Assembly (NCBI RefSeq): GCF_022539505.1 | Contig: NC_061508.1 | Coordinates: forward strand, 265,738,736-265,802,735 | Direction: 5' to 3' | From: Lolium rigidum | Lineage: Eukaryota; Streptophyta; Magnoliopsida; Poales; Poaceae | Length of the DNA: 64,000 nt | Part shown: piece after piece, positions 20,302 through 32,795 of the stretch | How positions within the stretch are numbered: the first letter of the stretch is position 1 | Layout of the letters: each line of letters begins with the position of its first letter | Position numbers and translations under genes: made by a program | Notes under the pieces: model-generated | Seen by the model: the letters and a program-made list of their open reading frames with translations, nothing else | Told to the model about the DNA's origin: nothing | Databases searched by the model: none

Positions 20302-23300
20302 ATTGGCGCCGTCTGTGGGAAGCCTGTCGGCACAAGACCGGTCATCGGCAGATCCAATCATGACACCGGCGACTTCACCGGCAACTTCACCAGCAACTTC
20401 ATCGACACCGTCATCGCCAAACCTGGGAAGCCCGATTCGGTTCGGCTCCTACGAGTTCACCCCGCACAGCGATTCCTGCCGCTCAAACTTCTCAGATCTA
20501 GAAGGAAACATGGAGATGACCTTCGACAGCGTCCACTACAACGTCAACGCGGAAGGAATCCTTCGACTGCTGGAATCGCCCACTTCCAGATCGACGAGTC
20601 CAAGCGCATCATCATCACTCGACCTTTCGGCTGGTCTGACAGGCTCGACGAGTTCACCCGCGCCCTCGACTCCTCGTTCCGTGTCTTCCATGTCGGTAGG
20701 ATCCGACGATCCCACATCTTCGGAGTTAACCTCGTACTACTGCTTGACTGCGACACCAGGCACGGGCTGGGATCGAGCGACACGTCGTTCATCTGCAATG
20801 CCCAGTATTCATCGGGAGAGGACAGTATCGACAGCATCGTCCAAGGAACCACCCGAAGAACGGCACACCAACAGGTTTATGTCGCTAATAACACAGGAAA
20901 CACAAGGCACAGAGTAGACGGAGACCATACTCCTCGTTCCAGTAGACGGGCGAGTTTCGAAAACAGCGCCAGCAACCACGACAGCGACTACATCATCGCG
21001 GACGAGGAGTGGGCAGCCGCCAGGGCAGCAGTACTCAACAACACACCGCTCCCCGCAGGAACCTCGGTTGGAACCCTCAATGCTTATCGCTCTATACTAG
21101 AGAAAAACCGGGAGCACCTGTCGAAGGAACAAGCCACCCTCGAGAGACGCCTATCTGCGGCAGATCGATCCAACGAACGGCGAAGAGGCTCGCAGGCGAG
21201 CGCCTCTCGAAATACTCAAGGGGCAGGCAAGCACCGGTCGAGGTTATCCAGGCTTTCGGAAGATGACGCCAGAGAAATCACGTCGAACCTGACCAAGTCC
21301 TTTATGACTACGGACACCGCAGGCATGCCACGGCCGAAAACCGTTGCAGGAGCAAGCTGCCAACCTTGCTCGCATACCTCATCAACCGGCGCCCTGAAGG
21401 ATCCATGGCTCAAGCTCATCGAGGCGCCCTGGAAAGTCTCGCGATATCGGGGAATAATCTAGTTCCACAAAAGGAAAAGACCACGCTGCAGGTTAGTGGC
21501 TCAAAGCATCATGCGAGAGACGCTCGGGATGAAATCACCCAGAGCAGGATCGACAAAGCAAGGCGACGACGCACCGCTAGGAAAGAGAATGACAGTGATT
21601 CTTCGGACGAGGATCAGGAGTACGACGGCGAGCTCAGGGGAGCCGACTGTCTAGGTCACAAAATCCGCGAGGCAATGCCGCCCAAAAAGTTCAAGCCCAC
21701 TCCTACCGATGCTGCCAAATACGATGGGCAGCAGGAGCCAAGATCTTGGATAGACGACTACCTGCAGACTGTGATTCTGCATAAAGGGAACCAGATAGCA
21801 GCAATGCAGTGCTTGCAGCTCTACCTCAAAGATTCAGCGCGAGCTTGGCTAAGGGGGCTGTCCAAGGGTTCCATCAAATCATGGGACGACCTAGTAGACT
21901 CCTTCGTTGCCAATTTCCAAGCAACGTACAAGAGACCCGTCGGGATTGAAAAGTTACGGAATTGCCAGCAGAAGTAGAAGGAGTCGGTGCGCTCATACAT
22001 CGGGAGATTCACCAAACTCCTAAATGCTGCCGAAGATGTATCCGTCGACATAGCAATCGACGCTTTCAGCGATGGCGTCCGGCGTGAAAGCTACATAGAA
22101 GAGCTCGGACCAAGTTAATGGAAATCGCCAACAGCTGGGCTGATGGTGAGGACAACGTGCGAAGGCCACGGCAGCGCAGTGACGACGAAGACGATGACCA
22201 GCCGAAACACGACTCGGGTGGCCGAAGGGATCGTCACAAGAGAAGGAAGAACCGCAACTACGATGACAACAACCTGGTAGCTGCAGGGTACTCTGATCGG
22301 CAGGACGATCGATATGATGATAGAAGAGACGATCGACAGGACGGTAATCGGAACAACTCTGGGAACCGTGGCAATTATAAACCACGGCAGCAGAGGGCTC
22401 CCGAACTGCCGTACGCTGAGCAGATCAACGCTCCCTGTTACTTGCACTCGTACACCGATTCTAAGGACGGCAAAATAAAGTCAAGCCACTTACTCAGGGA
22501 CTGTCGACAGTTCATTGACATGCACAAACTCATCCAGCTGGGAGGACAGCAACCGCTACCACCACCACCACCTCCACCACAGCATCAAGTCCAGCAGGCT
22601 CAACCTCATCAACCCAACGAGGCGTTTCCACCACCACGGGGGCAGATGAGCATGATCCACAGGACAGGTGTCTCGAGAAGAGAGATGAAGAAGCTCACCC
22701 GAGAGATTAACCTGGCAGAAAGCATCATGGCAAACATCCCCGAGTATGTCGAGTGGTCCTCTCAAAACATTACGTTCAGTCGAGCAGATCACCCGATGAC
22801 CATACCAAAACCAGGGCACGCTGCCTTAGTAGTCGAAGCACAAATCGGGGGGTTCAAGATGAGCAAAGTTTTCATGGATGGTGGAAGCGGGTTAAACCTG
22901 ATATTCGTCGATACAATAAAAAGTATGGGGATCACCATGAGGATGCTAGAAGAAACAGACACTTGCTTCCATGGGATCCTTCCAACTGCACCGGGCTACT
23001 CTCTTGGCAAAGTTTACCTGAACGTCGTCTTTGGCAAAACCGACAATTTCAGGAAGGAGAAAATCGAGTTTGAAGTAGTGAACTGGGAGTCACAGTATCA
23101 CGCTATACTCGGGAGACCAGCTTATGCCAAGTTCATGGCTGTGCCGCACTATGCATACCTCAAGCTGAAAATGCCTGGGAACAACGGGACAAACATCACA
23201 GTCTATGGAAGTTTTTCACGCTCGGACAATTGTGATCGCGACTTTCAGAGGATTGCTGCGAAGTTTGGGTCACAACAAGAAATCGTCGACCCTCCGCCCA

Positions 23301-23554
23301 AATTGACGTTACGAGAAATCAAGGAGGAAAAGCATGTCAAGGAAACCAAGAAGAAGCCAGCCGACCTCGCCCTTAAAGCTTCGGCAGCAGAAGCTTCGGC
23401 AGCGAAAGGTTCGGCAGTCGATGACACAGAAGACATAGGAGACAGCAAGACGCTGGCAACCATCGACCAGACCACTGGTGAAATCAACAACGCTGCAGCA
23501 ACCATTAACGTGGTGAAAAAGCCAGAAGATGAGAAGAACCCCTTCCTTGCTTAA
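20302..23554 (+). pseudogene. Gypsy gag and protease remnant
   Basis: Gag pieces occur in several frames from about 20357. The recognisable gag core (KYDGQQEPRSWIDDYL ... ARAWLRGLSKGSIKSWDDL, about 21715-21900) is followed by a stop at 21975-21977 and continues as VRSYIGRFTKLLN. A second segment (22118-23554) has a CYLHSYTD...HLLRDC Cys/His motif. An aspartic protease with FMDGGSGLNLIF near 22873 follows. The frame ends at 23554 with no polymerase after it. Gag would package RNA, but stops and frame changes make this copy unlikely to be functional. Confidence 0.75.
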
Positions 23555-24214
23555 GCAATTTATTAGCGTTAATTTTTCCCCTTTATATAAACAGGGCCTT
23601 CCTTTTTCGCCCTCTAGTCTCGTGCTTACGTTATTAATGAGAACTTAAGTTTCGATCCTTTGTTAAGCATTGCAGTACTTCAAAACGTCTAAGCCGCATC
23701 ACCGGTACGTGGCAGAAGATCGTGCTTCAAAAGAACAGCCTCTACGAGTGCTAAAAGATACAAAGTAAACAAGGATGTTAATCCTTCCCTCAGCTATAGA
23801 TGCCTCTACGAGTGCCGTAAATAGCAAGAGCTCGGAAATACATATAAACACAACCCACGTTCGATATTTTACTTATGGAAATATCAAAGAACAACGGGAT
23901 CATCGGCAGAATCACTACACCCGAAATATTCGGGAGTGACTGTTGAAACATACATCGGTTGAAAGCAAAGTTGCACATACAACGGGTTTAGCAAGACCTG
24001 CAACACGAGCTGATCACTCAAACGTTTGCTGACCAACGAATACGAAAAATTCTTAAGCGGACAATTAAGATTTGCTCCCTCAAAAATTGCCAACGGCATC
24101 AATACGGTAAAAATACATATACATGTATCTACCAAATAAAATAAAAATTTGGCTTAACAATCCTAACACTTGGATGAAGTAGCCAAAATAATCTATTTAC
24201 AAAAATCCATGAAA
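23555..24214. other. Non-coding internal Gypsy sequence
   Basis: Sits where pol would follow in a full element. Nothing coding is seen; the two opposed ORF sets converge on it. Confidence 0.5.
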
Positions 24215-27200
24215 TCACCCTTGCGGAGTTTCTTTTTCCTCAGGTACCTTCGAATACTCCCCAAGCTTGTCGACAATTATATTGGCAGGAAGCAACACCT
24301 TCGGATATAAAGGCTCGAAGTCACCAACCGCGTTGGCAATAGCAAGCAGATTCGCTGAGGGGTAACGTGCAAGCACAAGGGCAAGTGTAAACCTGGCCCC
24401 TGCGAAAACCTGAGCTCGCACCAAGTCTCGAATCTTCTTGGCATTCCCAAACTCGGACATCAAAGTCGAAGCGTAGGGGAACTGCGTTTAAAGGGAACAT
24501 CGTCTTCCAAACCACCCTCATAGCTTTGTAACACTTGTCGAAGAAATGGTGGACTTGCTGAACCTGATCCTGAAACTGTGCGACAACCGAAGCCTTCGAG
24601 TGTTCCCGCCAGAAAATCTCTTCGGCTGAGGACAGTTGGGTTAAAGCATGCACACGCTCGTGAATCCGTTTGTTCTCTTCCGCACGGTTCAGCGCTATGA
24701 CTGGCAAAGAAATAAATAGAGGATCAGACAAGGCGTTGTTGACAAAAGGACGCAGGAATCAAGAAGCTTACAGTTCAAACTCTCGGTAGCCTTATGCAGC
24801 TCAGTAAGAGCGTACCGCTCCACTTCGGCTGCAATCTCGCTCTTCTTACTGACAATAGCAGCTAAGGCATAAGTGCTGCGCATGTCCTTTTCCATCTGAG
24901 TGATCCGATCCTTCATACGCTGGATTCGATCACCTTTAGGAAGAGCACCCGAAGAATCATCAACAAATGAGGGCACTGGGAAAACCTGCAGGAAACAACG
25001 TTAAAAAGGATGACGGATATGGTCAAACTGAGCATCCGAAGTAACTCCCATCGGGAGAAGTGCAAGTAAAAATATCATAATAAAGGTATACTAGCAACAT
25101 CGCCAGCACGGAGTTTATTACAAACATAAGTTTTGCAACAGAAAGATGTTTCACATCAGCTCAAAGATAAGTTCGTTACAAAAATCAAGGGGCTTGGGTC
25201 TGAGTCGATAAACTGGGTCCAGCCGATGACTTCCTTGATGAAACTAGTTCAAGGAGCTGGCGAGCACAAGTAAGGGCAGATGTTTTGAAGGCGCTTAAGT
25301 CAACAAATTGCCCATCTTGCGTCTTCGGCAGCTCCTTAGTCATTTCTTCAATGTCAGCCTTAAAGCCGTAACCCATCATAAGTTGGAAGGCTAGAAGGGC
25401 ACCATAGGTACGCGAAGTGCGCTTGAATACCTCGATAACCTCCTTGGTGTCAACCGCGAAGGCATCGATCAACTGCCCCAGAGTTTTGGCCTGCTTGATC
25501 TTGGGGAAAATCATCAGGTGCATCCACGCCAGGGCACCTTTTCCCTTTTCAAGAAGCTCCCGCGTAAGCTGGTGGGAGGCGAGAGCCATCGACACACCAT
25601 TTGCCGGAGAGTTGTTTGGAACTTTGTCCAAGGCAGCAGCAGGAATGTTGGCGGCTTCTACAAGAAAATGAATTGGAAAAGATCATTGATAAAGGAACGA
25701 ATCCATAAGAGTAATAATCGACAGAGGTGTACAAAAGAGCTTAACAAGTAGAGCCAAAGAAGGCTGACGAAGGAGCTCATCCTTTTCAGCTGCCCGAGCT
25801 TCCTCCTCTTTCATCTTCTCCTTCAGTTTGCCCAGCTCCTCTTTCAGGGAGTCGACCTCCTGGCGAGCCGTGGCAGCCTTTTTAATGGCGCCGTCCAACT
25901 TCGAAGAGGAAGATTTAACTTCCTCCTGCAGTCGAACTTTGTCCGCTTCCAGAGAGGTAAATTGAAAGGCAAAGGCCTCCAAAGAAGATATAACACCTCA
26001 CAGGTCCTTAAGGAAAAAAGGATGTTTTACAAAGAATCGTTAGACAAGGCACATTTCAAGAAATTCACGCTGTATTTAAAAAAAGGACTTACAGAAGGAG
26101 GAGTCATGGTGGCAGCAGGAACATCTTTCCCCTTGGAAAGGGAAGAAGCAGTCGATGCCTGGGCCGCGGGAGCTGCCTTAGGAGCCGAAGCTTCGGAAGC
26201 AGCAACGGCCGGCGGAACAGCATCAGATCTGGCCTTCTTAGGCGGAGGCTCAGCAAAACCTTCGTCACTACAAAAAGGAAATGGTCGGCAGAAGTTATGA
26301 AAAGAATGCGAGAAACAAGGGGACAGAACACAGCAGGAAGGAAGAAGGTACTTACATGTCGAAGAGATCGTCTTCGTCGGCAAAGCCACCGGTTGATCTC
26401 TTCACGGGCGAAGCCCTGGTCGTCTCCACAGCTGCATTAACAAAGGCATCACGATCAGCGTCATCATCACGCACTGATCCCTCTGTGTCGCAAGCGTCGT
26501 CGGCTGAAGGAGGAAGATCGGTGTGAACAGTTTCGGAATCTATCGGATCATCGTGTTCGCTCTCTAGGCCTGCGTGCTCGACGGTGTGAAAATCGATTGG
26601 TATTGAGGAGCCTCTTCCCTCAGAAGTATCATTTGGCGAATCATGCAAGTTTCCAGAGACCAAGGGGGTCTGTCGAAAAAGAAGAACAAGTAAGAATAAT
26701 AGTAATCATATTGGCCAAGTAGTGAGAATATCAAAAGGAAAGTTACCTCTGGTGGCGGATGATCAGCATCAAGAGGAGTGTAAGAAGATATCAATGGGAT
26801 CGAGTCTTCCTGGCTAAAGGAAGTAAGGCGACGGACTTCATCAAGCAACTCCTTTTCCGACAGTTCGGCAGCATTAATCCTAGTTTCATCCTTTGGACCT
26901 GAATACAACCACATCGGGCGAACTCTGGCCATGACTGGTTGAACTCGACGTTTCAGGAACACCGCTGCCACCTCTGTGCCGATCATAGTTTGGCCGCGGC
27001 CTCTTTGATTCGAAGAAATTTGGCAAATAATTCATCGGCTGCTACTCTTTCGTCGGGAGAGAGAATGTTCTTCCAGGAATTCTTGGGCTTGGCTTCGAGG
27101 ACGTCAGTAAAGCAAGAAAGCTGGGATTCGGGTGACAGGGAATCCTTGACATAAAACCATTTCAGTCTCCACCCTTGCACAGATTCTCTCATTGGGAAAC

Positions 27201-27768
27201 TGAAATAATTAACTTCTGAACGAGCCACAAACCCCACTCCTCCGGTGACGAAGGAACCATTGCTACTGCTGTACCTCTTTACATAGAAGATCTTTTTCCA
27301 CAATCCAAAATGAGGTTTGATGCCCAAAAACGCCTCACAGAGGGTAATGAACACGGCAACGTGAAGGATTGAGTTAGGAGTAAGTTGCCCCAATTGGATT
27401 TCGTAAGTCCGCAGAAGATGAAGGAAGAATTCATGAGCGGGGAGCGAAAGACCCCGATATAGGAACGACAGGAACATCACGGTAAAGCCAGCAGGGGGAC
27501 TAGGCCGAGAAATCGCACCTGGAAAGATCACATTCCCCTCATCGGAGGAGATTAATCCCAGGCTTCGGGATCTTTTCTCGTCACGCTTGGTGACGGTTGA
27601 CGCTGTCCAATCTCCGGGCTTGGCTACCGAACTTGCCGGCGCTGACGGCGCCGGAGCTGGGGGAGGGGCGTTCGGGGCGCTCCCCTTCGGAAGATTCGAG
27701 GAAGATTTGGCGGCGGCGCCTCCGCTAGTAGAACTGGCGGTGGCAGTAAGGCCCTTCTTCTTCACCAT
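24215..27768 (-). pseudogene. Antisense multi-exon ORF, putative gypsy-type transposase-like (PF04195-type)
   Basis: The first exon (27768 to about 26987) starts MVKKKG, has a Pro/Ala-rich linker and then a domain reading PAGFTVMFLSFLYRGLSLP ... LTPNSILHVAVFITLCEAF. I recognise this as the 'putative gypsy type transposon' domain found in grass elements. A one-base deletion near 26987 shifts the frame to MIGTEVAAVFLKRRVQP. GT-AG intron candidates follow near 26746-26670, 26356 and 26093. Later exons encode an acidic segment, a coiled coil (about 25980-25770, KLDGAIKKAATARQEVDSLK) and helical C-terminal parts to the stop at 24215. An alternative stop is at 25185. Function is unknown; despite the domain name, catalytic transposase activity has not been shown to my knowledge. 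Confidence 0.6.
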
Positions 27769-28166
27769 TGCGAAATCTGGGGAAGATCGGAAAAGCAGTG
27801 GTGGCAGCGCAGCAGTAGCGAAGGGAGGAAGAAGGAGAAGAACAAGAAGATGCTACGGAAAATGTGGGAGAAGATTAGGGATTTTTCGCCCTTTGGAGAT
27901 TTTAAGGAGAATTTGAGAGCTGTAAGGGCACGTGTCGTTGCTACCGGCCCATTATTCCCACATTGTGCGAAAATCGAGGGGACGCCTCGGTCGCCGCGCG
28001 AGTACTGGTCAAGCCCTATAAACTGCCCGCGCAGAACTAGGGTGGGCCCGTCAGGTCAAGTCCCGTCAATCAAACCACATTAGCCGCACGTCAACAGTGA
28101 CATCATAGAGATTGTTGCAAGCACTCGAAGAAAAAATGAAGAGTTATCGGATGGAAAACTTGAGTC

Positions 28167-28754
28167 TAAGCACAGATTGTGAAGCATCTGCACTTAGACT
28201 CGGGGGCTACTCCCATCGGGAGCGCTGACGCGCACCCGATAAATCAAGGACTCGAAGAAAAAAGTGAAGGAAAAAGGTGGTTGACCTGAGCCTGTGCACG
28301 GATTGCAAGCATCCGCACCTAGACTCGGGGGCTACTCCCATCGGGAGCGCTGGACGCACACCCGACCGAAATTTTTCGCACTCCAGGATCATGCCCGGGG
28401 ACTTGATTCTGTGTAGGGTAACGTTGCTTTGCCATCGGCGATTAACCGACAAAAAGTTGGGCACGTTACTCATTATCCCTTGCATGAGGAAAGTATATCG
28501 GATGACCCACGAAGACTCGCGGAAAAACTCCGGCAGAGCAAAATGTTCGAGTGGTACAACTTGAGTCTACGCACGGATTGCAACCATCCGTACCTAGACT
28601 CGGGGGCTACTCCCATCGGAAGCGCTGACGCGCACCCGACAGAAGAAGATGATGCAGATTCAAGTAGAACAAGAACAGTCAAGGAAAAGAACATTGGTGG
28701 AGGCATGCTTTAGTCTCTACCCGAACTACCTTCGACTAGACACTCGGGGGCTAC
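28167..28754 (+). repeat. Array of polypurine-tract-like repeats before the 3' LTR
   Basis: Three imperfect copies (about 28167-28240, 28290-28365, 28570-28640) share TAGACTCGGGGGCTACTCCC and then a CATCGG-AGCGCTG..CGCACCCGA part. The real tract, ACTCGGGGGCTAC, abuts the 3' LTR at 28754. Confidence 0.75.
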
Positions 28755-29297
28755 TGACGTGGGCATTACCCTTCGGGTAACCAATGTTGCCTTATCCTGT
28801 ATTTCCTAGTTGGAGGCCCATGAAGGCACTCGACGGCAAGATGGGCCACTAGGGCGGTGCAACGGAAGATTCCTTGAAGAACAAGACGCGGAAGGAGCCG
28901 AACAAGGAAAGTCTAGAGATAGATCTATTGTAAACCTAGTCGTACCCGATTAAGCCTCTTGAGACCTGGCCTCCTATATAAAGGCCAGGAGAGGGGCTAT
29001 CGAGGGACACAATCAATCTTAGCGATCTTAGCCAGCATAAGCCTAGAGCTAGGTCGTCATAGCAATTAGCCATCTCGACGAGATCTCAGCCGAACTATTC
29101 GGCACCCCATTGTAACCCATTATCATCATAATCAAGAACAAACAGGCAGGACGTGAGGGTTTTAACTCATCGATGGCCCCGAACCTGGGTAAATCGCTCT
29201 CCTCGCTTGTCTGCGAACCGATGTCTCGTGTCAGCTTGCAGGATTCCATCAACCCTAAGCCCCAATCGGAGGGCATTGCCGAGGAGCACCCTCGACA
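28755..29297 (+). repeat. 3' LTR of the Gypsy element
   Basis: 543 bp. By eye it differs from the 5' LTR by about 13 substitutions, one 1-base indel and one indel of about 25 bp (around 28918-28944). Confidence 0.85.
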
Positions 29298-29302
29298 CCT
29301 AT

Positions 29303-30382
29303 GATATACACACACATCATACCACCATTTTGATCCATCACATTTTCCGGGTGAGTACAGTTTTTGGAAAATTGTCGGTTGAGAAGAGTCCGGCAATTTT
29401 GGCGTGGGAAATGGCGGTGATGGCTATACCGCCGGAATTTTTCGGCAAGTCGAACGTGTTTTAGTTTGTTCGGAAAGGCCTAACAGAACACGGTTCCAGT
29501 GGGCCGGAAATTTCAGGCGAGGGAACCATTGGGCCGGCCAAGTTTCAGCCTAGGTTGTGAAACCGATAAGCATTTCGGCTGTCTGGTCGGTGCATCGGAC
29601 TAAACCGGATGTGCCAATTTTTGTGCCGGTTTGGTTCGCAGGAATTGTTTCCAAACGACGATATTTCTCTTTGGACTATAAATACCCCTTCTTCCAGCTT
29701 GAGAGGGTTAGGTCAACCTTTCATATCACATCCTTGTGCTCTCTCTCACACACCATTGTTGAAACACCAAAAAGGTTGGATCTCTCATTCTATCCAACCT
29801 AAAGCCAAATCCCTTTTGTAGAAAACAAGAGGAGGTCCCGATCTACGTTTCCACCAATCCAAATCCCGTTCCTCCTTGAGTTCATCGAGCAAGCTTGTTA
29901 CTCTTGGGTGTGTAGAAAACCATCGGTGACTAGGGTCACTCGGATCCATCCGGGTTGTGGATTTTCTCCAAGTATAAGTTTTTGAGGGTTTGGAGACTAC
30001 CTTAAAGTCTACCACGAGCGAGCAAACTATTCTTTTGTGGGATAGGCTCAAGAGAAGAAGGTGATCATTTGTGGCATTAGGAAATCTTTCATGGGATTCC
30101 ACATCTCACTAACGTGACATACCTTCCTCCCAAGGAAGGGAACAAGAGAATACATCTTCGTCTCTCGCGTGCTTCGATTATTCCCGACCGATCTCTTTAC
30201 TTGTGTTATTTACTCTTGTGATAGCCTTAGTGCTTGACGTACATTGTATTATCATATAGGTTGCCTCACCTAGTTTGCATTAGGCTCACTTTCTATCCCG
30301 ATAAACCTAAAAGTGAAAAAGAAACTAAAGAAAATTTGTAGAACCTATTCGCCCCCTCCAGGTTAACATCTATATCCTTTCA
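29303..30382 (+). repeat. SIRE-type Copia LTR, right part
   Basis: Continues the LTR begun at 19540 and ends ATCCTTTCA. TTGGTATCAGAGC follows at 30384, the Met-tRNA primer site common to Copia elements. Confidence 0.65.
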
Positions 30383-30953
30383 ATTGGTATCAGAGCAAGG
30401 GGTTTTCCAAAGGGCTTTACCGCCTTAAGAGCGAGAAGGTTTTCTCCAAGGATGAGGATTAGGATGGGAGTAGGAAATATACGATCAATTCGGGAGATTA
30501 TGGCCAAGGAAGCCCTTGAAGAGGGTAATGCCGATTCTGTTCTCAATGGTCGACTTAGTAAAATTGAGTTGTTGTTGAAGGAAATTGGAAATTGGGAATA
30601 AGACTCCACTTGTTGATCCCTCGGTTAGCCCTCAAGTGAAGCCATTGGAACTGGGTGAAGAAGGCTTTGTGTAACATGCTCAAACGAGTGGTAGCAAAAG
30701 GCCTTCAGAGCCTTATACTCAATTTCCTTTTACATATCCTAAAACTAAGCCCAACATACCTCATATTAATCATCCGCCGGGACCTGATCCCCATTTGATG
30801 GAACTCGCTTTTCCTTTTGGAAAACTTCTATGGAGTCTCATATTTGCAGTTGTAGTGACGAGTTTTTGGATGTGGTGGTACGTGGACTCAAGCCCATTGA
30901 CCCGTACATCATGACTCCACGTGAGTTTTATGATCGTAAACTCAATGCCACCT
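30383..30953 (+). pseudogene. Start of a Copia internal region (gag remnant)
   Basis: After the primer site, weak gag-like text can be read (HINHPPGPDPHFDGT near 30765, then MESHICSCSDEFLDVVV). Frames are broken. The element is cut off at 30953 by another repeat, and the remaining gag-pol and 3' LTR are absent from the window. Confidence 0.45.
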
Positions 30954-31575
30954 GATAACGCGTGAAGCACACGTCCGTTGGGAACCCCAAGAGGAAGGTG
31001 TGATGCGTACAGCAGCAAGTTTTCCCTCAGTAAGAAACCAAGGTTATCGAACTAGTAGGAGATGAAGGCCACGTGAAGGTTGTTGGTGGGAGTGTAGTGC
31101 GGCGCAACACCAGGGATTCCGGCGCCAACGTGGAACCTGCACAACACAACCAAAATATTTTGCCCCAACTTAACAGTGAGGTTGTCAATCTCACCGGCTT
31201 GCTGTAAACAAAGGATTAAACGTATGGTGTGGAGAATGATGTTTGCTTGTGAAGAACAACAGAGAACAACAGAGATTGCAGTTGATTGTATTTCAGATGT
31301 AAAAGAATGGACTGGGGTCCACAGTTCACTGGTGTCTCTCCAATAAGATAAATAGCATGTTGGGTGAACAAATTACAGTTGGGCAATTGACAAATAGAGA
31401 GGGCATAACAATGCACATATCATGATGACTACTATGAGATTTACTTAGGGCATTACGACAAAGTACATAGACCGCTATCCAGCATGCATCTATGCCTAAA
31501 AAGTCCACCTTCGGGTTAGCATCCGCACCCCTTCCAGTATTAAGTTGCAAACAATAGACAATTGCATTAAGTATG
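30954..31575. repeat. Unclassified dispersed grass repeat (TGATAACGCGTGAAGCAC...)
   Basis: Begins TGATAACGCGTGAAGCACAC and is non-coding. I recognise it as a sequence frequent in cool-season grass genomes and probably LTR-derived. Cut at 31575 by the next Gypsy LTR. Confidence 0.4.
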
Positions 31576-32734
31576 TGTTATCACCAGATTTTAGACGAAT
31601 CCAGAGGTGGGCCGGGCTTGGAAGATTACCTGTGGAAGAATTCTAAGGCGGCCTGGCACGAAGGGTCTTGGGCTGAATTGCCCGTGTATCTTTATTTAGT
31701 AGTTTATTATAAGAGATAGAATCTTAGTCGTGCACGGTTTAGTGCACGCCCTCATTAGAAAGTCCCCTGGACTATAAATATGTACCTAGGGTTTATGGAA
31801 TAAACAACAACTCACGTTCAACCCCAAAAACAAACCAATCTCGGCGCATCGCCAACTCCTTCGTCTCGAGGGTTTCTATCGGGTAGCGACATGTTGCCTA
31901 GATCGCATCTTGCGATCTAGGCAAGCACAAGCCCCACGTTGTTCATGCGTTGCTCGTATCGAAGCGCTTTTGATGGCGAGCAACGTAGTTATCATTAGAT
32001 GTGTTAGGGTTAGCATTGTTCTTCGTTTAAGCATGCTTACGTAGTGCAACCCTTGCATATCTAGCCGTCCTCACGCCTATCTCGGGTGTGGGGCGGCACC
32101 CGCTTGATCATTATTTAGTAGATCTGATCCGTTACGATCGCTCCTTGTTCTACAAGGATTAGTTTAATATCTGCAATAGTTTGGCCTTACAATGGGGGAG
32201 GATCCAGTGGCACGTAGGGTGGCGTTCGCAAGTCCTAAACGGGATGTTCCTAGGATCAACTTCATGTTGGTTTTTTGGCCTTGTTTAGGATCGGCTTACG
32301 AGCACCGTGCGTGGCCGCAAGGCCCAACCTGGAGTAGGATGATCCGGTTATGCGGTGAAAACCCTAAATCGTCGTAGATCTCATTAGCTTCATCTTGATC
32401 AAGCAGGACCACCAAGTATTCGTGCACCCCGCACGGATCATGGGTGAATCGGCTCTTTGAGCCGATTCACGAGATAACCCGAGAGCCGATCGAGGCTCGT
32501 ATTTAACGTTTACATGTATGCCCCGCAGGAAACTAAGCGAGGCAACCTCATCACCTTCCCCGACCGTGCATAGGTCGGGTGGCACGCCCTTGCACTTCGC
32601 AACGCCGCGTGTGACCAGTAAGAGCATTGCGGGCCGTCGCTCGGAGGGGTCTCAGCCAGCCGCAGCTCTAGGCTCCCCCGGCTCTACGAGTGTTGACAAG
32701 GCCGCTGCCCGCCGGTGGGTTTTGGCAGTCAACA
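31576..32734 (+). repeat. 5' LTR of the second Gypsy
   Basis: 1159 bp, TGTTATCACC...CAACA. Contains GGACTATAAATATG as a likely TATA region near 31770. Confidence 0.8.
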
Positions 32735-32795
32735 CATTCTCGGCACGCTCGGTGGGACAATCGTCTACATCAACCACATCGCCATCTACATCTGA

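Larger units (their letters stand above)
19784..29297 (+). mobile_element. Complete non-autonomous Gypsy element with antisense ORF
   Basis: 5' LTR 19784-20301, primer site TTGGCGCCGTCTGTGGGA from 20303, gag and protease remnants to 23554, antisense ORF 24215-27768, a polypurine-tract-like array, and 3' LTR 28755-29297. Target duplication CCTAT is perfect at 19779-19783 and 29298-29302. No reverse transcriptase, RNase H or integrase is encoded. Gag-protease followed by an antisense ORF near the 3' LTR is known for the Tat/Retand-type lineage of plant Gypsy elements; placing this element there is inference. Confidence 0.85.

Noticed and set aside
22115..22447. Minus-strand ORF opposite gag
   Set aside because: Shadow of the gag basic/Asp-rich region.
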